Under the pieces are notes generated by a model. The model was not told the origin of the DNA. It ran no database searches and saw only the letters and a list, made by a program, of their open reading frames with translations. From positions 1,302,001 through 1,366,000 of the forward strand of contig NZ_JADKSG010000001.1 in NCBI RefSeq assembly GCF_015350805.1: a stretch of DNA of 64,000 nucleotides, written 5' to 3'. Shown piece by piece: positions 41,389 through 49,380 of this stretch. The first letter of the stretch is position 1. Each line of letters starts with the position of its first letter. Source of the DNA: Herbiconiux sp. VKM Ac-1786 (GTDB taxonomy: Bacteria; Actinomycetota; Actinomycetes; Actinomycetales; Microbacteriaceae). A program made the position numbers and the translations under genes.

Positions 41389-41808
41389 ATGGCGGTCGAG
41401 GGCACGGCGCTGCCCACCATCCGTGTCGCTGCCCTCGCGCTGATCCGCGAACGACGGCTGCTCATGGTGACGGCACGGGCGCGCGACGTGCTCTACCTGC
41501 CGGGCGGCAAGATCGACCCGGGTGAGAGCGCCGCCGAGGCCGCCGCGCGCGAGGCGCACGAGGAGGTCGACCTCACGATCGACCCGGCCGCCCTCGAACC
41601 GCTCTTCACCGTCACGGTGCAGGCCCACGGCGAGCCCGTCGGCCGGCTCGTCGAGATGCAGCTCTTCGCGGGGTCGACGCCCGACGAGCCGCGGCCCTCG
41701 GCCGAGGTCGACGCGGTGCACTGGGTGACGACCGCCGACTCGCCGCGCTGCCCGCCAGCGGGGGCCGAGACGCTCGCGCGCCTGGCCGCCCTCGGCCTGA
41801 TCGACTGA
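41389..41808 (+). CDS. Nudix hydrolase
   Basis: A 139-residue protein with a complete Nudix box, GGKIDPGESAAEAAAREAHEEV, matching GX5EX7REUXEE. It probably hydrolyses a nucleoside diphosphate derivative; the substrate is unknown. It starts ten bases after hemA and may be cotranscribed with it. Short, with no extra domain. Confidence 0.87.
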   Translation: MAVEGTALPTIRVAALALIRERRLLMVTARARDVLYLPGGKIDPGESAAEAAAREAHEEVDLTIDPAALEPLFTVTVQAHGEPVGRLVEMQLFAGSTPDEPRPSAEVDAVHWVTTADSPRCPPAGAETLARLAALGLID

Positions 41809-41835
41809 CCCGGGCCGATCGACCGACCGCCGCGC

Positions 41836-42927
41836 TCAGGCGCCGAGCGCCGCCGCGACCCGCTCCACGTCGTCGGCCGTGTTCCACACGTGGAACGCCA
41901 CCCGGCACCGCCCCGATCGCGCCGACGCCGCCACGTCAGCCGCCGCGAGCGCCGCGATCGCCGACCCGTCCGCGTCGGGCCACGTCACGATCGCCGAGTC
42001 GTCGCTGCCCACCGACGCGACGCCCGCCGCCCGGAGCCGCTCCCGCAGTGCATCCGCCAGCCCGACGCAGTGCTCCCGCACCGCCGAGAGGTCGGCCGAC
42101 GCGAAGAGCTCGAGCGACGCGGCCGCGCCGACCCACACGGGCCAGGCGGGCGAGAGGTCGAGTCGCCGCGCATCCGGAGCCAGTTGCATCGCGGGGCCGT
42201 AGCACGAGCCCCAGACGTCGTCGCCCGAGTACCAGCCGGCGAGCAGCGGCTGCACGCGCCCGAGGTAGGAGGGCCGCACCGTGGTGAGCGACGCCCCGCG
42301 CGGCGCGCAGAGCCACTTGTAGCTGTGGCAGACGGTGACGTCGAAGCGCGAGGCGTCGACCGGCATCCACCCGCAGGCCTGGGTGGTGTCGCAGAAGGTC
42401 GCCGCGCCGTACCGCTCGGCCGCCGCGACGATCGCCTCCGCGTCGGCCACCGCGCCCGTCGCCGACTGCACCAGCGAGAACGACACCAGCGTCGTCGACG
42501 AGCGGATGCCCTTGGCCAGCCCTTCGACCGGCACGCACCTCACCGTGATGCGCCCGAGCTGCTGCTGCACGAGGAAGGGGAACACCATCGAGCTGAAGTC
42601 GCCCTCGACCAGCAGCACCTCGGAGCCCTCGGGCAACGACGCGGCCACCACCCCCGCCGTCGCGGACACCTGCGATCCGGTGGCCACCCACTCGACCGGC
42701 ACGTTCACGAGGTCGGCGTACGCCGCCCGTGCGCGCTCGACCGCCAGGCTGTAGGCGCCGGGCGAGCGGTGTCCCTCGGCCCAGGCGTCGAGGTCGTCGC
42801 GGAGGGCGGCCACCGTCTCCGTCGGCGGCACTCCGACCATGCAGGCCGAGAGGTAGCCCGGGCGGGCGTCGAAGTGCTGCTGCAGCTCGGTGACCGAGAG
42901 GGCCGGGGCGGCGTCGAGGAGCGTCAT
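41836..42927 (-). CDS. Class V PLP aminotransferase / desulfurase-like
   Basis: A 363-residue PLP enzyme of the cysteine desulfurase-like class V fold. It shows GYLSACMVGVPPTETVAALRDDLDAW, WVATGSQVSATAGVVAASLPEGSEVLLVEGDFSSMVFPF, ATFCDTTQACGWMPVDASRFDVTVCHSYKWLCAPRGASL with the PLP lysine in SYKWLCAPRG. It may be a kynureninase/isopenicillin-epimerase-like enzyme; the substrate is not known. The ATG has GGAGGC before it. It is divergent from a LysR gene that probably controls it. Confidence 0.83.
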   Translation of the reverse strand: MTLLDAAPALSVTELQQHFDARPGYLSACMVGVPPTETVAALRDDLDAWAEGHRSPGAYSLAVERARAAYADLVNVPVEWVATGSQVSATAGVVAASLPEGSEVLLVEGDFSSMVFPFLVQQQLGRITVRCVPVEGLAKGIRSSTTLVSFSLVQSATGAVADAEAIVAAAERYGAATFCDTTQACGWMPVDASRFDVTVCHSYKWLCAPRGASLTTVRPSYLGRVQPLLAGWYSGDDVWGSCYGPAMQLAPDARRLDLSPAWPVWVGAAASLELFASADLSAVREHCVGLADALRERLRAAGVASVGSDDSAIVTWPDADGSAIAALAAADVAASARSGRCRVAFHVWNTADDVERVAAALGA

Positions 42928-42955
42928 GCCTCCAGCATCGCGGCCGCGCATCCAT

Positions 42956-42968
42956 TGGTCTATGACCA
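42956..42968. promoter_or_regulatory. Candidate LysR binding site
   Basis: TGGTC-TAT-GACCA is a perfect palindrome in the 93-bp gap between the class V aminotransferase and lysR genes. A further CATGGTC half-site follows at 42975-42981. Confidence 0.45.
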
Positions 42969-43020
42969 GTCGCTCATGGTCTTCATCACGGCTGCTTATG
43001 GATGCGCTACGCTCCCGAGC

Positions 43021-44061
43021 ATGACCCTCACGCCCCTGCCCGGCAGCTTCGACCTCGACTCGCAGACCCTGCGGGTGGTCGCCGCCGTGGCCGAATACGG
43101 CTCGATCACGCGGGCCGCCGCGGTGCTCGGCTACAGCCAGCCGGCCGTGAGCCAGCAGCTGAAGCGGGTCGAGGCGCGCATCGGCATGCCGCTGGTGACG
43201 CGGTCGGGGCGGGGCATCCGGCTGACGGATGCGGGTGAGGTGCTCGCCCGTCACGCCGACGCCGTGCTGACCGCGCTCGACGCGGCCGCGGGTGAGCTGT
43301 CCGACCTGTCGGGGCTGCGCTCGGGGCGGGTGCGGCTGGCGGCGTTCCCCTCGGCGTCGTCGACGATCGTGCCGCGGCTGATCGGAGCCATGGCGGCCGA
43401 TCACGCCGGGGTGCAGTTCACCTACCTCGAGGCCGAGCCGCCCGAGGCGGTCGCGGGAGTGCGCGACGGGGTGAGCGACCTGGCGATCGCGTTCCGGCAC
43501 CCGGCCGACCGGCACGACCCCTTCGACGCGAGCGCCGAGGGTCTCGTGGTGCACGAGCTCGCGCGCGACGACGTGCTGCTGCTCGCGCCGGCGGGGCACC
43601 CGGGCATCGGGAGCGGCCGTGCCGACGCGGGCGGCACGGGCACCCGCGCGGACGGCACCAGCGCTGACGGCGCCGTCGACCTCGCGGCGCTGCGGGGCGA
43701 CAACTGGATCGCGGGGTGCCCGCGCTGCCGGGGCCACCTGCTCGACTCCTGCGCCCGCGCGGGCTTCGCCCCGAGCATCTCGTTCGAGACCGACAACTTC
43801 GTCGCCGTGATGAGCATGGTCGCGGCCGGCCTCGGCGTCGCCCTGCTGCCCGAGCTGGCGATCTCGGCCTCGGCGCTCCCGCCCGGCGTCGAGGCCCACC
43901 GCACCCGCGCCGGCGACCACCGGATGCTCGTCGCCGTCACCCGCCCGGGCGCCGAGCACATCCCGGCCGTCGCCGAGACGCTGCGCCTGCTCACGACGCT
44001 CACCCTGAACCCCATCCCGAACCGGCACCGGCGCCCCTCCGCGCCCCGCGAGGTCGGTTGA
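43021..44061 (+). CDS. LysR-family regulator
   Basis: A 346-residue LysR protein. Residues 14-75 form the helix-turn-helix (VVAAVAEYGSITRAAAVLGYSQPAVSQQLKRVEARIGMPLV), residues 100-320 the substrate-binding domain. A Gly/Asp/Thr insertion (about 195-225) and a Cys cluster GCPRCRGHLLDSC are present. TACGCT at 43008-43013 lies seven bases before the ATG, so it is probably leaderless. It is divergent from the class V aminotransferase. The C-terminus is a basic Pro-rich tail. Confidence 0.9.
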   Translation: MTLTPLPGSFDLDSQTLRVVAAVAEYGSITRAAAVLGYSQPAVSQQLKRVEARIGMPLVTRSGRGIRLTDAGEVLARHADAVLTALDAAAGELSDLSGLRSGRVRLAAFPSASSTIVPRLIGAMAADHAGVQFTYLEAEPPEAVAGVRDGVSDLAIAFRHPADRHDPFDASAEGLVVHELARDDVLLLAPAGHPGIGSGRADAGGTGTRADGTSADGAVDLAALRGDNWIAGCPRCRGHLLDSCARAGFAPSISFETDNFVAVMSMVAAGLGVALLPELAISASALPPGVEAHRTRAGDHRMLVAVTRPGAEHIPAVAETLRLLTTLTLNPIPNRHRRPSAPREVG

Positions 44062-44123
44062 CGCACGAATGCCGGCCACCGCGCCCGCAGGGCCCCCGGT
44101 GCGCGTCTCGCGTGCGCCAACCG
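44055..44123. terminator. Long-range hairpin between convergent genes
   Basis: CGGTTGACGCACG and CGTGCGCCAACCG pair with one mismatch around a loop of about 42 nt. It overlaps the end of lysR and precedes the end of the serine hydrolase gene (44171). Confidence 0.4.
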
Positions 44124-44170
44124 TCGACCAGCGAGCGAACGCGCCACCGGCACGGCGCGCGGGCGCAGGC

Positions 44171-45184
44171 TCAGTACACGTACTCCAGGAAGTCGGTGCC
44201 GAGCACCCGCATCGCGTCGAGCACCGCGAGGCGCCCCGACAGCTCGGCGTCGTTGAACCGCATCGTCACGGCGTAGGAGATCCCGCCGCGCGGCCCGGTG
44301 ATCACGCCGGCCTCCGAGCGGATGCCCGCATCCGTGCCCGTCTTGTTGAACAGCCGCAGCCCGTGGTCGGCCCCGACGTGCGCCAGCGGGTCGAGCCCGA
44401 ACGCGCCCGCGACCATCGAGAGGTCGGAGCCGAGGCTGAGCCAGCCGCGCACCAGCCGCGAGGTCGTCTCATCGACCACGGTGCCCGCGTGCAGCCGCCC
44501 GAACAGGATGGCGAGCTCCCGCGCCGACCCCACCGACAGCTGCGGCGCGTCGTCGGGGCCGCGCTCCTCGCGCACGATGTCGAGCAGCAGGGTGCGGCGG
44601 AGACCCAGCGACTCGGCCCGCGCCCGCACGGTGTCGAGGCCGATCCGGCGCAGCAGCACGTTGGTGGCGAGGTTGTCGCTGGTCGCTCCGATCAGCGCCG
44701 CGAGATCGCTCACCGGCAGCGCCGGCACCTGCAGGTGCTGCCAGAGGCCCGAGTCGCCGATCTCATCGTTGGCCGTGCGGTTCAGGATGCTCAGTGCCTC
44801 CGCTCCCGGCCCGGGCCGAACCGGCCGCGGTCGCGACGCCGGCCGCGCGGCGTCGAACGAGGAGCCCGAGGAGCCCGGCGCGCCGGAGTCGCCGCCGGCC
44901 CCGTCCCGCGCCGAGATGCGCGCCGCCACCTCGATCAGCAGCAGAACCTTGCCGATCGACGCGGTCGGCACCGAGAGGTGGTCGTCGACCGAGAACAGCA
45001 CCTTGCCCGAGCCCAGGTCGACGGCGCACGCCGTCACCTGAACGCCCGAGAGCGCCAGCTCGGTCAGCGACGCGAAGCCCTTGCGGAAGATGCCGCCGTC
45101 GTTCTCGATCGCGTCGGAGCGCCGGCCGCGCGGAGCGGCCTCGTCGCGGTCCTCCCGCGCCCGTCGGCGGATCGATTCCGGCAT
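44171..45184 (-). CDS. Class A beta-lactamase-fold serine hydrolase, no signal peptide
   Basis: A 337-residue protein with all three class A motifs: SxxK (TASIGK, Ser76/Lys79), SDN (residues 169-171) and KTG (281-283). A Ser/Gly/Arg-rich insertion (about residues 95-125) separates the first two. The N-terminus (MPESIRRRAREDRDEAAPRGRR) is charged with no export signal, so the product may be cytosolic or exported in an unusual way; an upstream in-frame ATG (45268) does not add a signal either. AGGAG lies about 10 bases before the ATG at 45184. It follows the M13 peptidase gene by 25 bases on the same strand. Confidence 0.82.
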   Translation of the reverse strand: MPESIRRRAREDRDEAAPRGRRSDAIENDGGIFRKGFASLTELALSGVQVTACAVDLGSGKVLFSVDDHLSVPTASIGKVLLLIEVAARISARDGAGGDSGAPGSSGSSFDAARPASRPRPVRPGPGAEALSILNRTANDEIGDSGLWQHLQVPALPVSDLAALIGATSDNLATNVLLRRIGLDTVRARAESLGLRRTLLLDIVREERGPDDAPQLSVGSARELAILFGRLHAGTVVDETTSRLVRGWLSLGSDLSMVAGAFGLDPLAHVGADHGLRLFNKTGTDAGIRSEAGVITGPRGGISYAVTMRFNDAELSGRLAVLDAMRVLGTDFLEYVY

Positions 45185-45209
45185 GCTCAGCTGCTCCTGC
45201 CCGTTCGGA

Positions 45210-47192
45210 TCACCAGATGGTGACACGGTCGGCTGGGTCCAACCAGAGTCCATCGGAGGACGCCACATCGAAGGCGGCGTAGAACTCGTCGATGTTGCGC
45301 ACGATCTGGTTGGCGCGGAACTCGTTCGGCGAGTGCGGGTCGATCGAGAGCAGCCGGATGACCTCCTCGTCGCGCGACTTCTGCTGCCAGGCCTGGGCCC
45401 AGGAGAGGAAGAAGCGCTGCGCGCCCGTCAGGCCGTCGATGACCGGCGGCTCCGCACCGTCGAGCGACAGGAGGTACGCCTTCCAGGCGATGCCGAGCCC
45501 GCCGAGGTCGCCGATGTTCTCGCCGATGGTGAGCGCTCCGTTGACGTGGTGGTCGGGCACCTGCGCCGGCGCGAGGGCGTCGTACTGCGCGATCAGCGAC
45601 GAGGTCAGCTTCTCGAACGCCTCCCGGTCGGCCTCGGTCCACCAGTCGGTGAGCCGCCCGTCGCCGTCGAAGCGCGAGCCCTGGTCGTCGAAGCCGTGCC
45701 CGATCTCGTGCCCGATCACCGCGCCGATGGCGCCGTAGTTGGCCGCCGCATCCCGGTTCTCGTCGAAGAACGGGTGCTGCAGGATGGCCGCCGGGAAGAC
45801 GATCTCGTTGAAGCCGGGGTTGTAGTACGCGTTGATCGTCTGCGGCGTCATGAACCACTCGTCGCGGTCGAGCGGCTTGCCGATCTTGCCGAGCTCGCGC
45901 TGGAACTCGAACTCGCTGGTGGCCCGCACGTTGGCGATCAGGTCGGTGGGGTCGATCGACAGCGCGGAGTAGTCGCGCCAGCGCACCGGGAAGCCGATCT
46001 TCGGGGTGAACTTGGCCAGCTTCTCGAGCGCGCGCTCGCGGGTGGCCGGGCTCATCCACTCGAGGGTCGAGATCGACTGGCGGTAGGCCTCGATCAGGTG
46101 CTCGACCAGCACGTCCATCGCCGCCTTCGCCGTGGGCGGGAAGTGCTTCTCGACGTAGATGCGGCCGACCGCCTCGCCCATGGAGCCCTCGACGAACGAG
46201 ACGCCGCGCTTCCAGCGGTCGCGGATGCTCGGGGTGCCGGTGAGCGTGCGGGCGTAGAAGTCGAAGTTCTCCTCGACGAAGTCGCCCGAGAGGTAGGGCG
46301 CCCAGCCGTGCACGACGTTCCAGGCGAGCCAGTCCTTCCAGCTCTCCAGAGGCGCCTCGACGAGGGCAGCCGCGAGGCCGGTGACGAAGCTCGGCTCGCG
46401 CACGACGAGCTCGTCGAACACGCCCTCCGGGGCCTCGAGCGCGTCGCGCCAGAGACCGAGGAGATCGGCGCCCGAGGTCTCGGACGAGGACGACGGGGCG
46501 GCCGGCAGCGACAGCAGCTCGCTCCAGCTCAGCAGGTTGTAGGTGGCCTGGGCGTCGCGGGTGCGCACGTTGTCCCAGTGCGCGGAGGCGAGCAGCGTCT
46601 CGAGCTCGAGCACGCGCTGGGCGCGGCGGGGGGCCTCGTCGAGACCGGCGAGCCCGAGCATCCGCTCGATGTGGCCGACGTAGGCCTCGCGCACCGAGGC
46701 GAACTTCTCGTCGCGGAAGTAGCTCTCGTCGGGCAGCGAGATGCCGCCCTGCTCGGCGAACACGAGGTAGCGCTCGGGGTCGCCCGGGTCGTTGTCGACG
46801 AACAGCCTCAGGATGCCCGGCACGCCCTGCCGCTCGAGACGCCCCAGCGTGCGCGCGAGCGAGGCGCGGTCATCGATCGCGTCGACCAGCGCGAGCTGCG
46901 GCTCGAGCGGGGCGGCGCCGAGGGCCTCGATGCGCTCGACGTCCATGAAGCTGGTGTAGAGGTCGCCGAACTTGCGGGCCTCGGTGCCCTCGGGAGCGTC
47001 GACCGACTCCTCGATGATCGTGCGCACGGCCTTCTCGGCCTCTTCGGCGAGCACGTAGAACGAGCCGTAGCGGGCCTTGTCGTCGGGGATCGCGGTGCGG
47101 GCGATCCACTTGCCGTTCACGTGGCGGAACAGGTCGTCCTGTGCGCGCACGGCGGGGTCGAGTTCGGTGAGGTCGATTCCGGAAGCAGTCAC
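45210..47192 (-). CDS. M13-family zinc metallopeptidase
   Basis: A 660-residue neprilysin/PepO/Zmp1-like peptidase. It begins DPAVRAQDDLFRHVNGKWIARTAIP, has NAYYNPGFNEIVFPAAILQ, the zinc motif IGHEIGHGFDDQGSRFDG and the third-ligand region LTIGENIGDLGGLGIAWKAY, and ends WLDPADRVTIW. As in mycobacterial Zmp1 no signal peptide is visible. The start is GTG; TAGAGT (47204-47199) ends six bases before it, so it is probably leaderless. It likely heads an operon with the beta-lactamase-fold gene. Confidence 0.93.
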   Translation of the reverse strand: MTASGIDLTELDPAVRAQDDLFRHVNGKWIARTAIPDDKARYGSFYVLAEEAEKAVRTIIEESVDAPEGTEARKFGDLYTSFMDVERIEALGAAPLEPQLALVDAIDDRASLARTLGRLERQGVPGILRLFVDNDPGDPERYLVFAEQGGISLPDESYFRDEKFASVREAYVGHIERMLGLAGLDEAPRRAQRVLELETLLASAHWDNVRTRDAQATYNLLSWSELLSLPAAPSSSSETSGADLLGLWRDALEAPEGVFDELVVREPSFVTGLAAALVEAPLESWKDWLAWNVVHGWAPYLSGDFVEENFDFYARTLTGTPSIRDRWKRGVSFVEGSMGEAVGRIYVEKHFPPTAKAAMDVLVEHLIEAYRQSISTLEWMSPATRERALEKLAKFTPKIGFPVRWRDYSALSIDPTDLIANVRATSEFEFQRELGKIGKPLDRDEWFMTPQTINAYYNPGFNEIVFPAAILQHPFFDENRDAAANYGAIGAVIGHEIGHGFDDQGSRFDGDGRLTDWWTEADREAFEKLTSSLIAQYDALAPAQVPDHHVNGALTIGENIGDLGGLGIAWKAYLLSLDGAEPPVIDGLTGAQRFFLSWAQAWQQKSRDEEVIRLLSIDPHSPNEFRANQIVRNIDEFYAAFDVASSDGLWLDPADRVTIW

Positions 47193-47280
47193 GAGGCAAC
47201 TCTACGCACCCACCCCTGACACCCATCCAGGGTCGGTGCGCGATGCCGGCCCCGCCCCGCCCGACGTCGGTGGCCCGATC

Positions 47281-47286
47281 TAGGCT
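47281..47286 (+). promoter_or_regulatory. -10 hexamer of a leaderless MATE transporter message
   Basis: TAGGCT ends six bases before the ATG at 47293. The divergent M13 gene has its own TAGAGT at the same spacing on the other strand. Confidence 0.5.
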
Positions 47287-47292
47287 GACGGG

Positions 47293-48615
47293 ATGCCGAG
47301 CCTCGACCGCGACATCCTGCGTCTCGCCGTGCCCGCGCTCGGTGCGCTCGTGGCCGAGCCCCTGTTCCTCCTCACCGACACCGCCCTCGTCGGCCACCTC
47401 GGTGAGACGCCGCTGGCCGGCCTCGGGGTCGCCAGCACGCTGCTGCAGACGGCGGTGGGCCTGCTGATCTTCCTCGCCTACGCCACGACCCCGGCGGTCG
47501 CGCGGCGGCTCGGAGCCGGCGATCGGCCGGGGGCCATCAAGGCCGGCATCGACGGCATGTGGCTCGCCCTGGCCATCGGCGTCGCGCTGGCGCTCGTGGC
47601 CTGGCCGCTCGCCGGCCCGCTGGTGGGGCTGTTCAACTCCACGGGCGCCGTCTCGGCCGAGGCGGTCACCTACCTCACGGTGTCGCTGATCGGCCTGCCC
47701 GGCATGCTCGTCGTGATCGCGGCCACCGGGCTGCTCCGCGGCCTGCAAGACACCCGCACGCCGCTCGTCGTCGCCGTCTCCGGGTTCGCCGCGAACGCCG
47801 CGCTCAACGCGGTGCTCATCTACGGCGCCGGGTGGGGCATCGCGGGGTCGGCCGCCGGCACGGTGATCGCGCAGTGGGGCATGGCGGCGGTCTACGTCGT
47901 GATGGCGGTGCGGGCGGCCCGGGCATCCGGTGTGCCCCTGCGGCCGGGCGTCGACGGCGTCTCGGGAGCGGCGCTGGCGGGCGGCTGGCTGCTGCTGCGC
48001 ACGGCCAGCCTGCGCGCGGCGCTCGTGGGCTCGGTGGTCGTGGCGTCGTCGCTCGGGGTGACCGAGCTCGCGGCGTTCCAGATCGCGCTGACGGTGTACT
48101 CGACGCTGGCGTTCATCCTCGACGCGCTGGCCATCGCCGGGCAGGCGCTGATCGGGCACGGCCTCGGGGCCTCCGAGGTCGACCGGGTGCACGCGGTCAC
48201 GCGGCGGCTGATCCGCTGGGGGCTCGGCGCGGGCGTGGTGCTCGGCGTGCTCGTCGCGGTGGCCGCACCGTTCGCCGGGCCGGTGTTCAGCTCGTCGCCG
48301 GCGGTGCAGCAGGCCGTCACGGCGACCCTGCTGACGATGGCGATCGGCATCCCGCTGGCCGGCTTCGTGTTCGTGCTCGACGGGGTGCTGATCGGTGCCG
48401 GCGACGCCCGCTACCTCGCGCTGGCCGGGCTCGTCACGCTCGTGGCCTATCTGCCGCTGCTGCTCGCCGTCGAGGTCGTGCATCCACCCGGCACGGCCGG
48501 TCTGGTCTGGCTGTGGCTCGCCTTCGGGCTCGGCTACATCGGGGCGCGGGCGCTGACCCTGGGCCTCCGGGCGCGGGGGTCGCGGTGGATCGTGACGGGG
48601 GCGCCGGCCCGCTAG
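47293..48615 (+). CDS. MATE-family efflux transporter (DinF-like)
   Basis: A 440-residue protein with twelve predicted membrane helices. It starts LDRDILRLAVPALGALVAEPLFLLTDTALVGHLGETPLAGLGVA, the MATE signature of the DinF branch, and has GLLRGLQDTRTPLVVAVSGFAANAALNAVLIYG at mid-length. It probably exports drugs or metabolites in exchange for H+ or Na+. Its stop TAG overlaps the stop of the convergent MBL gene within the shared CTAG. Confidence 0.9.
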   Translation: MPSLDRDILRLAVPALGALVAEPLFLLTDTALVGHLGETPLAGLGVASTLLQTAVGLLIFLAYATTPAVARRLGAGDRPGAIKAGIDGMWLALAIGVALALVAWPLAGPLVGLFNSTGAVSAEAVTYLTVSLIGLPGMLVVIAATGLLRGLQDTRTPLVVAVSGFAANAALNAVLIYGAGWGIAGSAAGTVIAQWGMAAVYVVMAVRAARASGVPLRPGVDGVSGAALAGGWLLLRTASLRAALVGSVVVASSLGVTELAAFQIALTVYSTLAFILDALAIAGQALIGHGLGASEVDRVHAVTRRLIRWGLGAGVVLGVLVAVAAPFAGPVFSSSPAVQQAVTATLLTMAIGIPLAGFVFVLDGVLIGAGDARYLALAGLVTLVAYLPLLLAVEVVHPPGTAGLVWLWLAFGLGYIGARALTLGLRARGSRWIVTGAPAR

Positions 48616-49376
48616 AAGGCGATCGACAGCCCGGGCACGGCCACGTCGATGTCCCCGTCGAAGTGGGCGGATGCCCGCACCCGCGCCTCGTCGGCCGTGA
48701 GCGTCTCGGCGCGATGCGTCAGCACGAGCCGTGCGGCCCCCGCCGCCGCGGCGGTGCGCCCGGCGTCCTCCGGGGTGTGGTGCGCCGGCACGCCGTCGGG
48801 CGCCGTGTCGTAGCCGGCCTCCACGAGGAAGAGGTCGGCACGCTCCCCGATCTCCTCGAGCGACAGGCAGGGCGCCGAGTCGCCGGAGTAGGCGAAGCGC
48901 CGACCGTCCTCCTCCACGGTGAGCCCGAAGGCCGGGACGCCGTGCTGCACCGGTCCCCACTCCAGGCGCAGCGAGCCGATCGACGCCTCACCGAACCCGC
49001 TCATCGGCCGATGGTCGAACACACGCGGAAGCTCGTCGACGGAGCTCGGGCCGAGGTAGGCCGCGAGTCGATCGAGCATCCCCTTGGGCGCGATCAAAGG
49101 GATCGGGCCGCTCGGCCGGTGCTCGGAGAACCTCAGGGCGTAGTAGGCCACGAGCAGGTCGGCCGAGTGGTCGGCGTGACGGTGCGAGATCACGATCGCG
49201 TCGAGTCGCTCGAGGGTGACGTGCCGCTGCAGTTCGGCGAAGGTGCCGGTGCCGGCGTCGATCCAGACGCTCGTGCGACGGTCGTCCGCCGTGGGCTCGC
49301 CCTGCAGCAGGTAGCCCGAGCAGGGCTCGTCGGGTCGCGGGTAGGGGGTCGCGGTGCCGAGCACGGTGAGGAGCAT
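48612..49376 (-). CDS. MBL-fold hydrolase, RNase Z-like
   Basis: A 254-residue metallo-beta-lactamase-fold protein. It starts MLLTVLGTATPYPRPDEPCSGYLL, has the metal motif SHRHADHSADLL, then RFAYSGDSAPCLSL and LFLVEAGYD, as in the RNase Z/arylsulfatase-like branch. It probably is a phosphodiesterase or similar; true tRNA 3' processing is not implied. It follows the MFS gene by four bases, so it is in that operon. Confidence 0.85.
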   Translation of the reverse strand: MLLTVLGTATPYPRPDEPCSGYLLQGEPTADDRRTSVWIDAGTGTFAELQRHVTLERLDAIVISHRHADHSADLLVAYYALRFSEHRPSGPIPLIAPKGMLDRLAAYLGPSSVDELPRVFDHRPMSGFGEASIGSLRLEWGPVQHGVPAFGLTVEEDGRRFAYSGDSAPCLSLEEIGERADLFLVEAGYDTAPDGVPAHHTPEDAGRTAAAAGAARLVLTHRAETLTADEARVRASAHFDGDIDVAVPGLSIAF

Positions 49377-49380
49377 GCTC

